The notes: generated from the letters alone by a model not told the origin. 64,000 nucleotides of DNA from Sporosarcina ureae (GCF_002101375.1 NZ_CP015207.1:2496001-2560000); one strand, 5' to 3'. Counted from the stretch's first letter, positions 36,358 through 44,976 are shown. Made by a program: numbers and translations.

Positions 36358-37752
36358 ATGAGTGATAAGAAGAATTTAGAATTAAAGAGAACACTCACGC
36401 CTTTTAACTTATGGGTTATCGGTGTCGGTATCGTTATATCGGGTAACTTTTTTGGTTGGAATTTCGGATTAAGCTCTTCAGGATATGTAGGCATGTTAAT
36501 AGCTGTAGCCATAATGGGTGTCATGTACGCTTTTATGTCATTCGGAATTTCTGAATTATCGACGGCTTTACCGTTTGCTGGTGGACCATATTCATTTGCT
36601 AGACGTGCCATGGGTCCTTTTGTAGGCTTTGTTACAGGTATAGGTGTCATGTTGCAGTATGTTATAGCAGCACCAGTTGTAGCGATTGGTATTGGTGCGT
36701 ATATTAACTTCCTTTTTCCAGCTGTCAATCCAATTGTTTCGGCTGCGGTTATGTATGTGTTCTTCATGGCTGTCCATATTCTAGGCGTAAAAGAATATGC
36801 AAGACTTGAAGCGGTATTGGTATTCATCGCATTAGCGCTCTTAGTGCTGATGTATTTCGTTGGATTACCTCAAATTAAAGTCGAGAATCTATTTGGAAGC
36901 CAAGGTCAATCTATGATCCCGGGTGGCATAAAAGGGATTTGGGCTGCCTTGCCATTTGCTATGTGGCTCTTCTTAGCTATCGAGATGCTACCGATGTTAT
37001 CAGAGGAAACCCGTGATCCGAAAAAAGATATGCCAAAAGGTATTTTGTCGGGAATGTTTACACTCATTATTTTATCTGTATTAACTACAACCGTAGCAAT
37101 TGGTCTTAGTGGTTACGATCAATTAAGCACAGCGGATGATCCATTACCTGCTGCGATTGCAGCGGCATTTGGAGGCACCTATTGGCTGGCACAATTACTT
37201 GCTTCCGTTGGATTGGTTGGTTTGATAGCTAGTTTTTCAGGAGTAATACTCGCCTATTCTAGACAAATATTTTCCTTATCAAGAGCAGGATATTTGCCAG
37301 CAATATTTTCAAAACTACATCCAAAACGACGAACTCCATATATGGCAATCATTCTACCTGGCTTTATTGGATTAGTCTTAGTCGCATTCTTTAATCCGGA
37401 TGATTTGATCTTAATTGCTACGTTTGGTGCACTGATCTCGTACATCTCGGTCAATCTTTCACTTATTATCTTACGTAAAAAAGAGCCTGATTTACATCGA
37501 CCATATAAATCTCCCATGTATCCATTTATGCCAATCGTTTCAATGGTATTAGCCTGTATAGCCCTTTTCGCTAGTTTCTTTGCAAATCTTACTTTCTTCT
37601 GGGTGAGTATTGCAGTTTTCGGAGTAGCTATTCTTTATTACTTCATATGGGCACGGCATAATATTAACGCAGATGCACCTGAAGAACAATTTATGCAAAT
37701 TGATGAAAATGACGTGCATATACTACCTGAGGTTGTTAAGGAGAGTATTTAA
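36358..37752 (+). CDS. APC-family amino acid/amine permease
   Basis: This 464-residue protein has about twelve hydrophobic helices. The first helix region (LWVIGVGIVISGNFFGWNFG, residues 19-38) and FAGGPYSFARRAMGPFVGF near 75 are typical of the APC superfamily, close to ethanolamine-permease (EAT-like) members. It is inferred to import the amino alcohol or amino ketone used by the compartment. AAAGGAG lies before the ATG. The stop TAA and the next ATG share one base, so the HAD gene is translationally coupled. Confidence 0.88.
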   Translation: MSDKKNLELKRTLTPFNLWVIGVGIVISGNFFGWNFGLSSSGYVGMLIAVAIMGVMYAFMSFGISELSTALPFAGGPYSFARRAMGPFVGFVTGIGVMLQYVIAAPVVAIGIGAYINFLFPAVNPIVSAAVMYVFFMAVHILGVKEYARLEAVLVFIALALLVLMYFVGLPQIKVENLFGSQGQSMIPGGIKGIWAALPFAMWLFLAIEMLPMLSEETRDPKKDMPKGILSGMFTLIILSVLTTTVAIGLSGYDQLSTADDPLPAAIAAAFGGTYWLAQLLASVGLVGLIASFSGVILAYSRQIFSLSRAGYLPAIFSKLHPKRRTPYMAIILPGFIGLVLVAFFNPDDLILIATFGALISYISVNLSLIILRKKEPDLHRPYKSPMYPFMPIVSMVLACIALFASFFANLTFFWVSIAVFGVAILYYFIWARHNINADAPEEQFMQIDENDVHILPEVVKESI

Positions 37753-38507
37753 TGAAATTTCCACAAGAAGACATCCAGTCGACTATCCTGTTTGATAAAG
37801 ATGGTACATTAATTGATTTACCTTCAGTTTGGTTGCCATGGATAGAAGATGTTGATCAATATCTATCAAATTCTATATCTAACTATCCGTATCAAGCTGA
37901 AGGAATCAAGCATTTAATCGGCATCAATAAGCAAGACGGTACAATTGATCCTAAAGGTCCTCTTGCAATTGGAAGTGTAGAAGAAAGTGTATCCATTATT
38001 GCATTTTTGCTTTACACAAAAGGAATGTCTTGGGACAGCGCACTTTTATATGCAAGAGATAGCGTAGATTATGCGAATGAGCGGCAAAATCACTCACCGT
38101 TTCTGCAATTAGTTGAGGGTATTGAAGAGTTGCTAATTCAATTAACTGATAAAGGGTATAATTTAGGGGTTTTGACTGCAGATGATACGGACAAAGCGAA
38201 TGAACAGTTGGATAGGTTGAACATATTAAAGTACTTTAACTTCGTAATTGGTAGCGATTTGGTAGAACGTAGTAAGCCGTTCCCAGACTTAGCATATGCC
38301 GCTCGTGATCGCTACGGAGTGAAGCTAGAAAACTCCGTTATGATTGGCGATACGAATGCGGATATTCAATTAGGAAAGAGCGCTGGTGTGAAGTTTACTA
38401 TAGGAATAGTCAGTTACACCGGAAGTGATGTAACGCATTTACGTGAAGCGGATTTACTAATTCATAATTACTCTGAATTACTTTCTTGGAGTAAGGAGGC
38501 AAAATAA
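37752..38507 (+). CDS. HAD-superfamily phosphatase
   Basis: This 251-residue protein has motif I LFDKDGTLIDL (nucleophile Asp with Lys before the second Asp, as in the phosphoglycolate phosphatase-like group), a four-helix cap at about residues 30-125, motif II LGVLTADDTD near 140, Lys in ERSKPFPDL, and motif IV MIGDTNADIQLG near 197. It overlaps the genes on both sides by one base. Its substrate is not known; it might recycle or clear phosphorylated intermediates of the kinase/lyase route. Confidence 0.85.
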   Translation: MKFPQEDIQSTILFDKDGTLIDLPSVWLPWIEDVDQYLSNSISNYPYQAEGIKHLIGINKQDGTIDPKGPLAIGSVEESVSIIAFLLYTKGMSWDSALLYARDSVDYANERQNHSPFLQLVEGIEELLIQLTDKGYNLGVLTADDTDKANEQLDRLNILKYFNFVIGSDLVERSKPFPDLAYAARDRYGVKLENSVMIGDTNADIQLGKSAGVKFTIGIVSYTGSDVTHLREADLLIHNYSELLSWSKEAK

Positions 38508-38788
38508 TGAACGCAGATATTGTGGCGGAAATTACTAAATTGGTTATGGAAAGATTAGGGCAAGAAAAAATACCGTCATCTTCTTTAACAGATTCGGAAA
38601 TAAAACGTTGGAATGAAATTTCAACGTCTATGCATAGGTCAACTGGAGGCAAGATGGATAAGCAAAGCAATCTCACGCCCTTAACACCGGAGGATCTGCG
38701 TAAGTGGAATAGTATTTCTGAGAAGAATTCGAAGAGGCAACCGAGCGGTAGGAATTCAGATAACATTAGATTTCATACACAATACTAA
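38507..38788 (+). CDS. small BMC-locus protein with encapsulation-like helix and internal repeat
   Basis: I do not recognise this 93-residue protein. It starts with an amphipathic helix (IVAEITKLVMERLG, residues 4-17) of the type that targets cargo to microcompartments. Two related segments follow: LTDSEIKRWNEIS (about residues 27-39) and LTPEDLRKWNSIS (about 59-71). The rest is polar and probably disordered. Its start shares one base with the HAD stop. The layout suggests a linker or scaffold that binds cargo or shell twice; this is inference. Confidence 0.72.
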   Translation: MNADIVAEITKLVMERLGQEKIPSSSLTDSEIKRWNEISTSMHRSTGGKMDKQSNLTPLTPEDLRKWNSISEKNSKRQPSGRNSDNIRFHTQY

Positions 38789-38820
38789 CGGTTACTGATC
38801 ATACCCTATTTGAAACATTG

Positions 38821-40389
38821 ATGTCGAATGCAGAAAGGATGTTTCATATTACTCCATATAATACTCCATATAGTGCAATGTCAGAGATGATGGAAGCTGT
38901 ACAGAGAGCAAAATCAGCTCAAGAGAAGTTTATAAATTTTCAACCTGAAAAAATTGATCAAATAGTTAAAAGTATTGCTGAAGCTGCTTTTGCAAAGGCG
39001 GACTATCTTGCAACGATTGCTGTAGAAGAAACAAGCATGGGTGTTGTAGAGCATAAGAAAATAAAAAATGAACTTGGATCTATGGGTGTATATGAGTCTA
39101 TAAAAGATGAAAAAACAATAGGCGTGATCGAGCGTGATCAGAAGCTGAAATTAACAGAAGTAGCCTATCCATTTGGGGTTATTGCGGCTATTTGCCCGAC
39201 GACGAATCCGACGTCCACAGCAATTTTCAAGACATTGATTTCATTAAAAGCCGGAAATGCAATCGTAGTAAGTCCCCATCCTACAGCTGCCTATTGCACG
39301 GTAGAAGCTTTAAAGATTTGTTCAGAAGCAGCTATATTGGCGGGAGCGCCTGAAGGACTTATTGGATGGATTTCAAAACCGTCCATGGAGGCTACTACTG
39401 GCCTAATTCAACATTCAGATATTGACTTGATTCTTGCCACGGGCGGTAGTGGGCTAGTTAAAGCCGCTTATAGTTCGGGCAAGCCAGCATATGGTGTCGG
39501 CCCGGGTAATGGACCCGTGTATTTTGAAAAGTCGGCAAACGTGAAGAAAGCTGTTCAATTAGTTTTGGATAGCAAAACATTTGATAATGGAACTCTGTGT
39601 TCTACAGAACAATCGATAGTTGTGCATAAAAACATTAAAGAATTAACGATGCGTGAATTACGTAATCATGGTGCATATTTTTTGAACCAAGAAGAGAAAC
39701 AACGATTAGGCAATGTGATTGCTCCTAACGAGGGACAGTTAAATGCCAAAATAGTAGGTAGATCCGCAGAGTGGATAGCACAGATGGCCAGTATTAGTGT
39801 ACCCGAAGGCACGAGAGTATTAATTGCTGAAGAAGACAAAATCGGTAAAAGCATTCCGTTTTCACTTGAAAAACTCGCTCCGATCTTTCCGCTATACACA
39901 GCAGAAAGTGAAGAAGAAGCTTATCGGATTTGTAGAGAACTTTTAAACTTTATCGGAAGAGGACATAGTTGTTCTATTCATACTTCGGATGATGAGGCAG
40001 CCGAACGGTTTGGTCTTGCGATGCCTGTTTCCCGTGTCTTAGTCAATACTATGGCGTCAATTGGTGCAGCTGGTGCAACTACAGCACTTATGCCATCTTT
40101 AACGCTAGGTTGCGGATCGTATGGAGGTAATATTTCTTCAGATAATATTACAGCGCGTCATTTGTTTAATACGAAACGAATTGCTTTCGGAATCAATGAA
40201 GTTACACTTCCAAAACAATCTCATGACAGACCAACATCCGTGGAACGTATTTCTGAACAGGAAACCAATATCAAGTTAGAAGAAGTTGTGGAGCAAGTCA
40301 TGAAAGAACTCAATAAAAATCGTCTTGATTCAAATCCGGCAACAATTTCTAATGTGATAGAACAAGTAGTCAGACAGTCCACTAGGTAA
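38821..40389 (+). CDS. CoA-acylating aldehyde dehydrogenase with two C-terminal encapsulation-like helices
   Basis: This 522-residue protein is of the EutE/PduP kind: ICPTTNPTSTAIFKTLISLK near residue 123, GPGNGPVYFEKSANV near 225, and catalytic Cys in NGTLCSTEQSIVV near 260. It would oxidise propionaldehyde or acetaldehyde to the acyl-CoA with NAD+. The tail after about residue 470 carries two amphipathic stretches, LEEVVEQVMKELNK and ISNVIEQVVRQS, so targeting is C-terminal rather than N-terminal as in PduP. The start codon is uncertain: ATG 38821 lacks a good ribosome site, and ATG 38839 has AAAGG directly adjoining. Confidence 0.92.
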   Translation: MSNAERMFHITPYNTPYSAMSEMMEAVQRAKSAQEKFINFQPEKIDQIVKSIAEAAFAKADYLATIAVEETSMGVVEHKKIKNELGSMGVYESIKDEKTIGVIERDQKLKLTEVAYPFGVIAAICPTTNPTSTAIFKTLISLKAGNAIVVSPHPTAAYCTVEALKICSEAAILAGAPEGLIGWISKPSMEATTGLIQHSDIDLILATGGSGLVKAAYSSGKPAYGVGPGNGPVYFEKSANVKKAVQLVLDSKTFDNGTLCSTEQSIVVHKNIKELTMRELRNHGAYFLNQEEKQRLGNVIAPNEGQLNAKIVGRSAEWIAQMASISVPEGTRVLIAEEDKIGKSIPFSLEKLAPIFPLYTAESEEEAYRICRELLNFIGRGHSCSIHTSDDEAAERFGLAMPVSRVLVNTMASIGAAGATTALMPSLTLGCGSYGGNISSDNITARHLFNTKRIAFGINEVTLPKQSHDRPTSVERISEQETNIKLEEVVEQVMKELNKNRLDSNPATISNVIEQVVRQSTR

Positions 40390-40408
40390 TTAAGAGGAGG
40401 AAAAGGTA

Positions 40409-40696
40409 ATGAATGAAATTAATGGAGCATTGGGAATGATTGAAACAAAAGGTTTGGTAGCAGCTTTAGAGGCAGCAGATGCAATGGTCAAAGCAGCTAA
40501 TGTACAAATAATAGGTAAAACACATGTTGGTGGCGGTATTGTTACAGTTCTTGTAACAGGGGATGTAGGGGCAGTGAAAGCGGCCACTGAATCAGGGAGT
40601 GCGGCCGCAAGCAGAGTAGGAGAATTACTATCTGTTCATGTAATTCCACGACCACATAATGAAATTTCAAGCATACTGCCAAAAGTAAACTTATGA
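40409..40696 (+). CDS. BMC-H hexameric shell protein (PduA/EutM type), copy 1
   Basis: This 95-residue single BMC domain begins [20 protein letters not shown] and contains [20 protein letters not shown], with the pore region near THVGGG. Its C-terminus VHVIPRPH is canonical. Hexamers form the flat facets of the compartment shell and their pores pass small metabolites. Strong AGGAGG site. It is nearly the same as the protein encoded at 41306, so one copy arose by duplication. Confidence 0.96.
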   Translation: MNEINGALGMIETKGLVAALEAADAMVKAANVQIIGKTHVGGGIVTVLVTGDVGAVKAATESGSAAASRVGELLSVHVIPRPHNEISSILPKVNL

Positions 40697-40728
40697 AATA
40701 TATTTGATGTGAAGGCAGGAGATCAGGA

Positions 40729-41001
40729 ATGTTAATCGGTACAGTCATAGAGAATATTTGGGCAACCCGTAAAGAGAATGGTCTAACAGGTTTAACGTTC
40801 CTTGTCATACAACCAGGCTTAGATCAAAAACACGTTTCTTCTGAGATGCCTATTATTGCGGTGGATCGTATAGGTGCAGGAATAGGAGATAAAGTGATTG
40901 TTACACAAGGTTCTCCTGCCAGTATAATTCAAGTGGATCAAAAAATCCCTATCGATGCCATCGTTATTGGTATTGTGGATTCCCCTGTGAATGGAACGTG
41001 A
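40729..41001 (+). CDS. BMC-P pentameric vertex protein (EutN/CcmL type)
   Basis: This 90-residue protein starts MLIGTVIENIWATRKENGLT and contains AVDRIGAGIGDKVIVTQGSP, the EutN/CcmL beta-barrel signature. Pentamers close the twelve vertices of the shell. It is the only vertex gene in the locus, which is enough for a closed particle. Confidence 0.95.
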   Translation: MLIGTVIENIWATRKENGLTGLTFLVIQPGLDQKHVSSEMPIIAVDRIGAGIGDKVIVTQGSPASIIQVDQKIPIDAIVIGIVDSPVNGT

Positions 41002-41007
41002 TGAAAA

Positions 41008-41286
41008 ATGAATGAAGCATTAGGCATGATAGAAGTATTTGGAGTTGCCCACTCTATCCTTATTGCAGATTCCATGCTTAAGACATCAAATGTTCGTATT
41101 CTTTCAACAGAAGAAGTGAGTCAAGCCTATTATACAATTGTTGTTGCAGGTGACGTAGACTCAGTTCAAATGGCAATTGAACAGGGCAGGGAAATTGCTA
41201 ATACAGCAGGTGTATTCATTGCCTCGAAAGTTATAGCGAGACCGATGCGAGAGACCATTACTAGTATGTTGAAAAATAATGTGTGA
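41008..41286 (+). CDS. divergent BMC-H shell protein
   Basis: This 92-residue single BMC domain starts EALGMIEVFGVAHSILIADS, with TEEVSQAYYTIVVAGDVDSV in place of the usual VGGGIVTV pore segment, so the hexamer pore should be chemically different (no glycine triplet). It keeps the C-terminal VIARPMRE. It starts 6 bp after the BMC-P stop with only a poor ribosome site. It could serve transport of a bulkier or differently charged molecule. Confidence 0.9.
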   Translation: MNEALGMIEVFGVAHSILIADSMLKTSNVRILSTEEVSQAYYTIVVAGDVDSVQMAIEQGREIANTAGVFIASKVIARPMRETITSMLKNNV

Positions 41287-41305
41287 AAAATAGGAGGAAT
41301 ATAAT

Positions 41306-41593
41306 ATGAGTAGCGAAGCTTTAGGAATGATAGAGACAAAAGGATTAGTGGCATCTATAGAAGCGGCAGATGCAATGGTGAAATCTGCAAATGTTCAAGT
41401 AGTAGGTAAAGTCCATGTTGGTGGCGGTATTGTAACCGTCCTAGTGAGAGGTGATGTTGGGGCTGTAAAGGCAGCGACAGAATCAGGAGCTACAGCAGCA
41501 CAAAGAGTGGGTGAGCTGATCTCAGTTCATGTAATCCCACGACCGCATAATGAGTTAGAGAGTTTATTGCCAAAAGCTGATTCTTTAAATTGA
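41306..41593 (+). CDS. BMC-H hexameric shell protein (PduA/EutM type), copy 2
   Basis: This 95-residue single BMC domain is almost the same as the protein of 40409: [40 protein letters not shown]. Differences are conservative (for example VTGDVG to VRGDVG, which puts an Arg near the surface). Strong AGGAGG site. Two such copies probably mix in the shell facets. Confidence 0.95.
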   Translation: MSSEALGMIETKGLVASIEAADAMVKSANVQVVGKVHVGGGIVTVLVRGDVGAVKAATESGATAAQRVGELISVHVIPRPHNELESLLPKADSLN

Positions 41594-41612
41594 TACTAAA
41601 GGAGGGGACTTT

Positions 41613-42269
41613 ATGAATGGGGAGGTAATTCAATCAATTGTGGAAGATGTCATTAAAGAGATGACTAAAAATTCATCAAATAATCATGCCATCCCGATTT
41701 CTATTTCAGCAAGACATTGTCATTTATGTCAAGAGGATATCGAAACGTTATTTGGACCGGGGTATGAATTAACGAAAAAATCAAATCTATCACAACCTGG
41801 ACAATTTGCTGCTAACGAAACTGTCGCTTTAATTGGGCCACGTGATAGTATACATTCAGTTCGTATTCTCGGACCCGCTCGTAGTGTGTCTCAAGTGGAA
41901 GTGAGCAAAACGGATGGAATTAAACTAGGAGTGAATCCACCGTTGCGAGAATCGGGAGAAATTAAAGATTCAGCTTCTATTACGTTAGTTGGCACAAAGG
42001 GAAGTGTCTATTTAAAAGAAGGCTTGATCGTAGCGAAAGCGCATATCCATATGCACCCGGATGATGCAGAAACGCTCAAAGTAAGTAATGGCGAGTACGT
42101 AAAAGTGACAGTACAAAATGAGAGACCTGTAACTTTTGAAAAAGTGCTTATCCGCGTGTCTCCCAACTACATAATGGATATGCATATTGATACGGATGAA
42201 GCTAATGCGGGTGCTATTGAAAGTGGCTCGTTCGGTAAAATTCGTTATAATGAGCGGGAAAATGAATAA
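41613..42269 (+). CDS. pduL: phosphate propanoyltransferase PduL
   Basis: This 218-residue PduL-type phosphotransacylase has two halves, with zinc ligands in ISARHCHLC near residue 31 and AKAHIHMHPDD near residue 143. It swaps CoA for phosphate on propionyl- or acetyl-CoA and so recycles CoA inside the compartment. The N-terminal helix VIQSIVEDVIKEMTK (residues 5-19) is a standard encapsulation peptide. Strong AAAGGAGGGG site. A matching acyl kinase is not in the locus. Confidence 0.93.
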   Translation: MNGEVIQSIVEDVIKEMTKNSSNNHAIPISISARHCHLCQEDIETLFGPGYELTKKSNLSQPGQFAANETVALIGPRDSIHSVRILGPARSVSQVEVSKTDGIKLGVNPPLRESGEIKDSASITLVGTKGSVYLKEGLIVAKAHIHMHPDDAETLKVSNGEYVKVTVQNERPVTFEKVLIRVSPNYIMDMHIDTDEANAGAIESGSFGKIRYNERENE

Positions 42270-42864
42270 TAAAAATATAATTGAGGACATAGTTCAAGAA
42301 GTGCTAAATCAGTTGGGGAAATCAAAGCTATTTGTAAATGATACATCATTGCCTCTTTTATATGTTCATCATGCTGACAACGAAACTGTTCAAACTTTGA
42401 ACAGAGATTGGAAAGTAACTAAGAACCCAGAGGAAAGTACAGATCATGTATTGTTTTGTGATGTTTCACAAAACCTTCTCGTAAAAGGAGCGATGGGTTT
42501 AGCGGATGATCCGTGTAGTAAGTGGCTTGCTACATTTTTATTGAATGGCAAGAAAATCACGATGATTCCATCAAAGGACTTAGAGTGGTTATTGTACCCG
42601 GATGAAAAGTACACGCCGTATAAAAGCTATCTGTTTGCACATAAAGAACAGCTTGAGAGCTTCGGCGTTCAGTTTACGACATTGAACAATTTTACAATGT
42701 CTCGTAAAGGTGTAAATACCCCTATAGTTGAAAAGCTTTTAACTGAAAAAATAGTGAGAAATACTTTGAGTAAAGTTATTTTTATTGGACCTACCACTAT
42801 TGTTACTCCATTGGCTCGCGATACTGCCAAGGAGCTTGAAAAAGTAATTACAGTAATTGAATAA
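42262..42864 (+). CDS. unknown BMC-locus protein with encapsulation-like N-terminal helix
   Basis: I cannot assign this 200-residue protein to a known enzyme. It starts with IIEDIVQEVLNQLG (residues 5-18), a targeting-type helix like those of PduL and the aldehyde dehydrogenase. The body contains HVLFCDVSQNLLVKGAMG and WLATFLLNGKKITMIPSK, suggesting an alpha/beta fold, and ends with IFIGPTTIVTPLARDTAKEL. It may be a distant relative of PduM-like or flavoprotein-like proteins, but I have no motif for that. It overlaps the pduL stop by 8 bp. A luminal role is inferred from the helix and position. Confidence 0.7.
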   Translation: MNNKNIIEDIVQEVLNQLGKSKLFVNDTSLPLLYVHHADNETVQTLNRDWKVTKNPEESTDHVLFCDVSQNLLVKGAMGLADDPCSKWLATFLLNGKKITMIPSKDLEWLLYPDEKYTPYKSYLFAHKEQLESFGVQFTTLNNFTMSRKGVNTPIVEKLLTEKIVRNTLSKVIFIGPTTIVTPLARDTAKELEKVITVIE

Positions 42865-42889
42865 GTATTCAAGGAAAGTGGTGAATATT

Positions 42890-43279
42890 TTGGGGAAAGC
42901 AATTGGTATGATTGAGACAAAAGGTTTCATAGGTTCTATCGAAGCAGCGGATACTATGTTGAAATCTGCAGACATCCGATTAGTTAAACACGAACAAATC
43001 GACGCGGGACTTGTCACTGTAGTAATTGAAGGAGATGTCGGTGCCGTAACGGCAGCTATCGAAGCAGGGGAAATCGCTGCTGCCAAAGTAGGTGAGCTTA
43101 TTGCGAGTCATACAATACCAAACCTTGATGAGTCGATGTCAAAAATACTTTTATCAGAAACAGAGTTGGGGAAAAAGAAAAAACAAAAGAAGAATGCCAG
43201 AGTAGAAAGCGTGCAAAAACAAGTGGATAATTCTATAGCAGTTGATGGAGAAACTAAAAGTGGGAAAACAAAAAAGTAA
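42890..43279 (+). CDS. BMC-H shell protein with lysine-rich C-terminal tail
   Basis: This 129-residue BMC domain begins GKAIGMIETKGFIGSIEAAD and contains IDAGLVTVVIEGDVGAVTA, with IDAG instead of VGGG at the pore. After residue about 92 follows a basic polar tail (GKKKKQKKN, then ESVQKQVDN, TKSGKTKK) that is not part of the fold. Such tails can reach into the lumen and bind nucleic acid, cargo or scaffold. The probable start is TTG 42890 behind GGTGA; GTG at 42878 or 42881 is possible. Confidence 0.85.
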   Translation: MGKAIGMIETKGFIGSIEAADTMLKSADIRLVKHEQIDAGLVTVVIEGDVGAVTAAIEAGEIAAAKVGELIASHTIPNLDESMSKILLSETELGKKKKQKKNARVESVQKQVDNSIAVDGETKSGKTKK

Positions 43280-43309
43280 TATTAATCTAGGTAAAAGGGA
43301 GGTAATATT

Positions 43310-44260
43310 TTGGCTTTTATCCGGAAAAAAATCACGGTTATTGGTGCTGGACATACGGGATCTACAGTTGCACTTTTACTGGCACAAAAGGAATTAGGGG
43401 ATATAATGCTAGTTGATATTCCCACCCTTGAGAATACTGCCAAAGGGAAATCTTTAGATATCCAACAAATTGGCCCTATTCAAAGAACGAATTCAAAAGT
43501 AGTTAGTACGTCTAATTACGAAGATATAAGGGATTCAGATTTCGTAATCATTACTGCAGGTATTGCACGTAAACCAGGTATGAGTAGGGATGAACTGGTG
43601 ACAATAAACGCAAAAATAATGCAGGAAGTTTCAGAAAAAGTTGCCTATTATGCTCCTGAGAGCTATGTGTTAGTTTTAAGTAACCCAGTGGATGCAATGA
43701 CTTATGTTTGCTATAAAACAACCGGATTTTCTAAGAATCGCGTAATTGGTCAATCAGGGGTATTAGATACAGCTCGTTTTAATACATTTGTTGCGATGGA
43801 ACTGAATATTTCGGTAGAGGATGTGTCAGGATTTGTATTAGGTGGACATGGAGATGATATGGTACCACTAATTCAATATTCTCACGTCGGAGGTATCCCA
43901 TTAGATAAAATACTCTCATCTGATCGGATTGAAAAAATTGTGGAACGCACCAGAAAAGGTGGGGGAGAAATTGTTAGCTTACTTGGTCAAGGTAGTGCAT
44001 ACTATGCCCCTGCCGCAGCCCTTGTACAAATGGCAGAAGCTATTTTACTTGATAAAAAACGGGTTTTGCCAGCTATAGCCTATTTAGATGGAGAGTATGG
44101 TTTTAAAGATATTTATTTTGGGGTTCCTACAATTCTTGGTGGTAATGGCATTGAAAGTATTATTGAATTACCATTGGATGAAGAGGAAAAGAATGCATTG
44201 AACCGCTCTGAGAAGTCAGTTCGACAGGTTTTAGAATCGATAAATAAGCTGGATAATTAG
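43310..44260 (+). CDS. malate dehydrogenase of the LDH/MDH family, last gene of the BMC operon
   Basis: This 316-residue protein has the NAD motif [15 protein letters not shown] (residues 10-24), the active-site loop [11 protein letters not shown] near residue 85 with the Arg that selects dicarboxylates (malate rather than lactate), SNPVDAMTY near 123, and catalytic His in LGGHGDDMV near 178. It starts at TTG 43310 behind GGGAGG, in line with the operon. A cargo helix is not seen. In other metabolosomes an alcohol dehydrogenase recycles NAD+; no such gene occurs here, so this enzyme may take that role by reducing oxaloacetate. Confidence 0.9.
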   Translation: MAFIRKKITVIGAGHTGSTVALLLAQKELGDIMLVDIPTLENTAKGKSLDIQQIGPIQRTNSKVVSTSNYEDIRDSDFVIITAGIARKPGMSRDELVTINAKIMQEVSEKVAYYAPESYVLVLSNPVDAMTYVCYKTTGFSKNRVIGQSGVLDTARFNTFVAMELNISVEDVSGFVLGGHGDDMVPLIQYSHVGGIPLDKILSSDRIEKIVERTRKGGGEIVSLLGQGSAYYAPAAALVQMAEAILLDKKRVLPAIAYLDGEYGFKDIYFGVPTILGGNGIESIIELPLDEEEKNALNRSEKSVRQVLESINKLDN

Positions 44261-44461
44261 TATGTTTTAGAAACATGAACCTCACGTGTGCTAATGTCTC
44301 ACATGACTTCTAAGTTACGATCATTACACCTGAGATAATGTAGATGCTAGTAAGATAATTGAATACGGATAAAATAAATTAGTTTCTTGAGCAATCTAAA
44401 ATGTACCCTATAAGATAGACACTTTGAAAAAAGTCTATCCTATAGGGTACTTTTGTTTATA

Positions 44462-44929
44462 ATGAATAAAAAGATGTGGGAGCGGATGAATGTGACTGAA
44501 CGATTGTTTACCTTAAAAGAACAAGCACGCTTGCAATGCAATCCTAACGTACAAGCTGTTAGTGATAAATCCATCACCTATACAGATGAGTTTAAACGTC
44601 ATTTTATTTCGGAAAATGAAAAAGGAAAACTGCCGCGAGACATTTTTGAAGAGGCTGGATTAAATGCCGATTTAATAGGAGCAGTTCGGATTAAATCTGC
44701 AGGAAAGCGTTGGCGTGCCGCCTATAGAAAAAGCGGAGTGGAAGGCTTACAAGACACACGAAAAACCAATTCAGGCCGTCCATCAGAACGCGACTTGACA
44801 TCCGAAGAAAAGATTGAACGTCTAGAAGCGAAAAACCGCTTATTACAGGCGGAAAATGAACTGTTAAAAAAGCTCGATCTACTCGAAAGGCAGATGATGA
44901 AAAAGAAATCACAATCCAAACGACGCTAA
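44462..44929 (+). CDS. IS150-group transposase OrfA
   Basis: The 155-residue helix-turn-helix subunit contains TYTDEFKRHFISENEKGKLP and a C-terminal leucine-zipper-like coil LEAKNRLLQAENELLKKLDL. Near its end the sequence A-AAA-AAG (44866-44872) is a slippery heptamer in the correct phase for a -1 shift into orfB, which would give the OrfAB transposase. The start may be ATG 44462, 44474 or 44486; the ribosome site is not decisive. Confidence 0.85.
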   Translation: MNKKMWERMNVTERLFTLKEQARLQCNPNVQAVSDKSITYTDEFKRHFISENEKGKLPRDIFEEAGLNADLIGAVRIKSAGKRWRAAYRKSGVEGLQDTRKTNSGRPSERDLTSEEKIERLEAKNRLLQAENELLKKLDLLERQMMKKKSQSKRR

Positions 44930-44976
44930 AATATGAACTAATTAATTTCACCATCCAAAAGTATAAATTAGCACGT

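Noticed and set aside
36342..36827. 161-residue minus-strand frame inside the permease gene
   Set aside because: Antisense shadow of membrane helices; the permease has a proper start and operon context.
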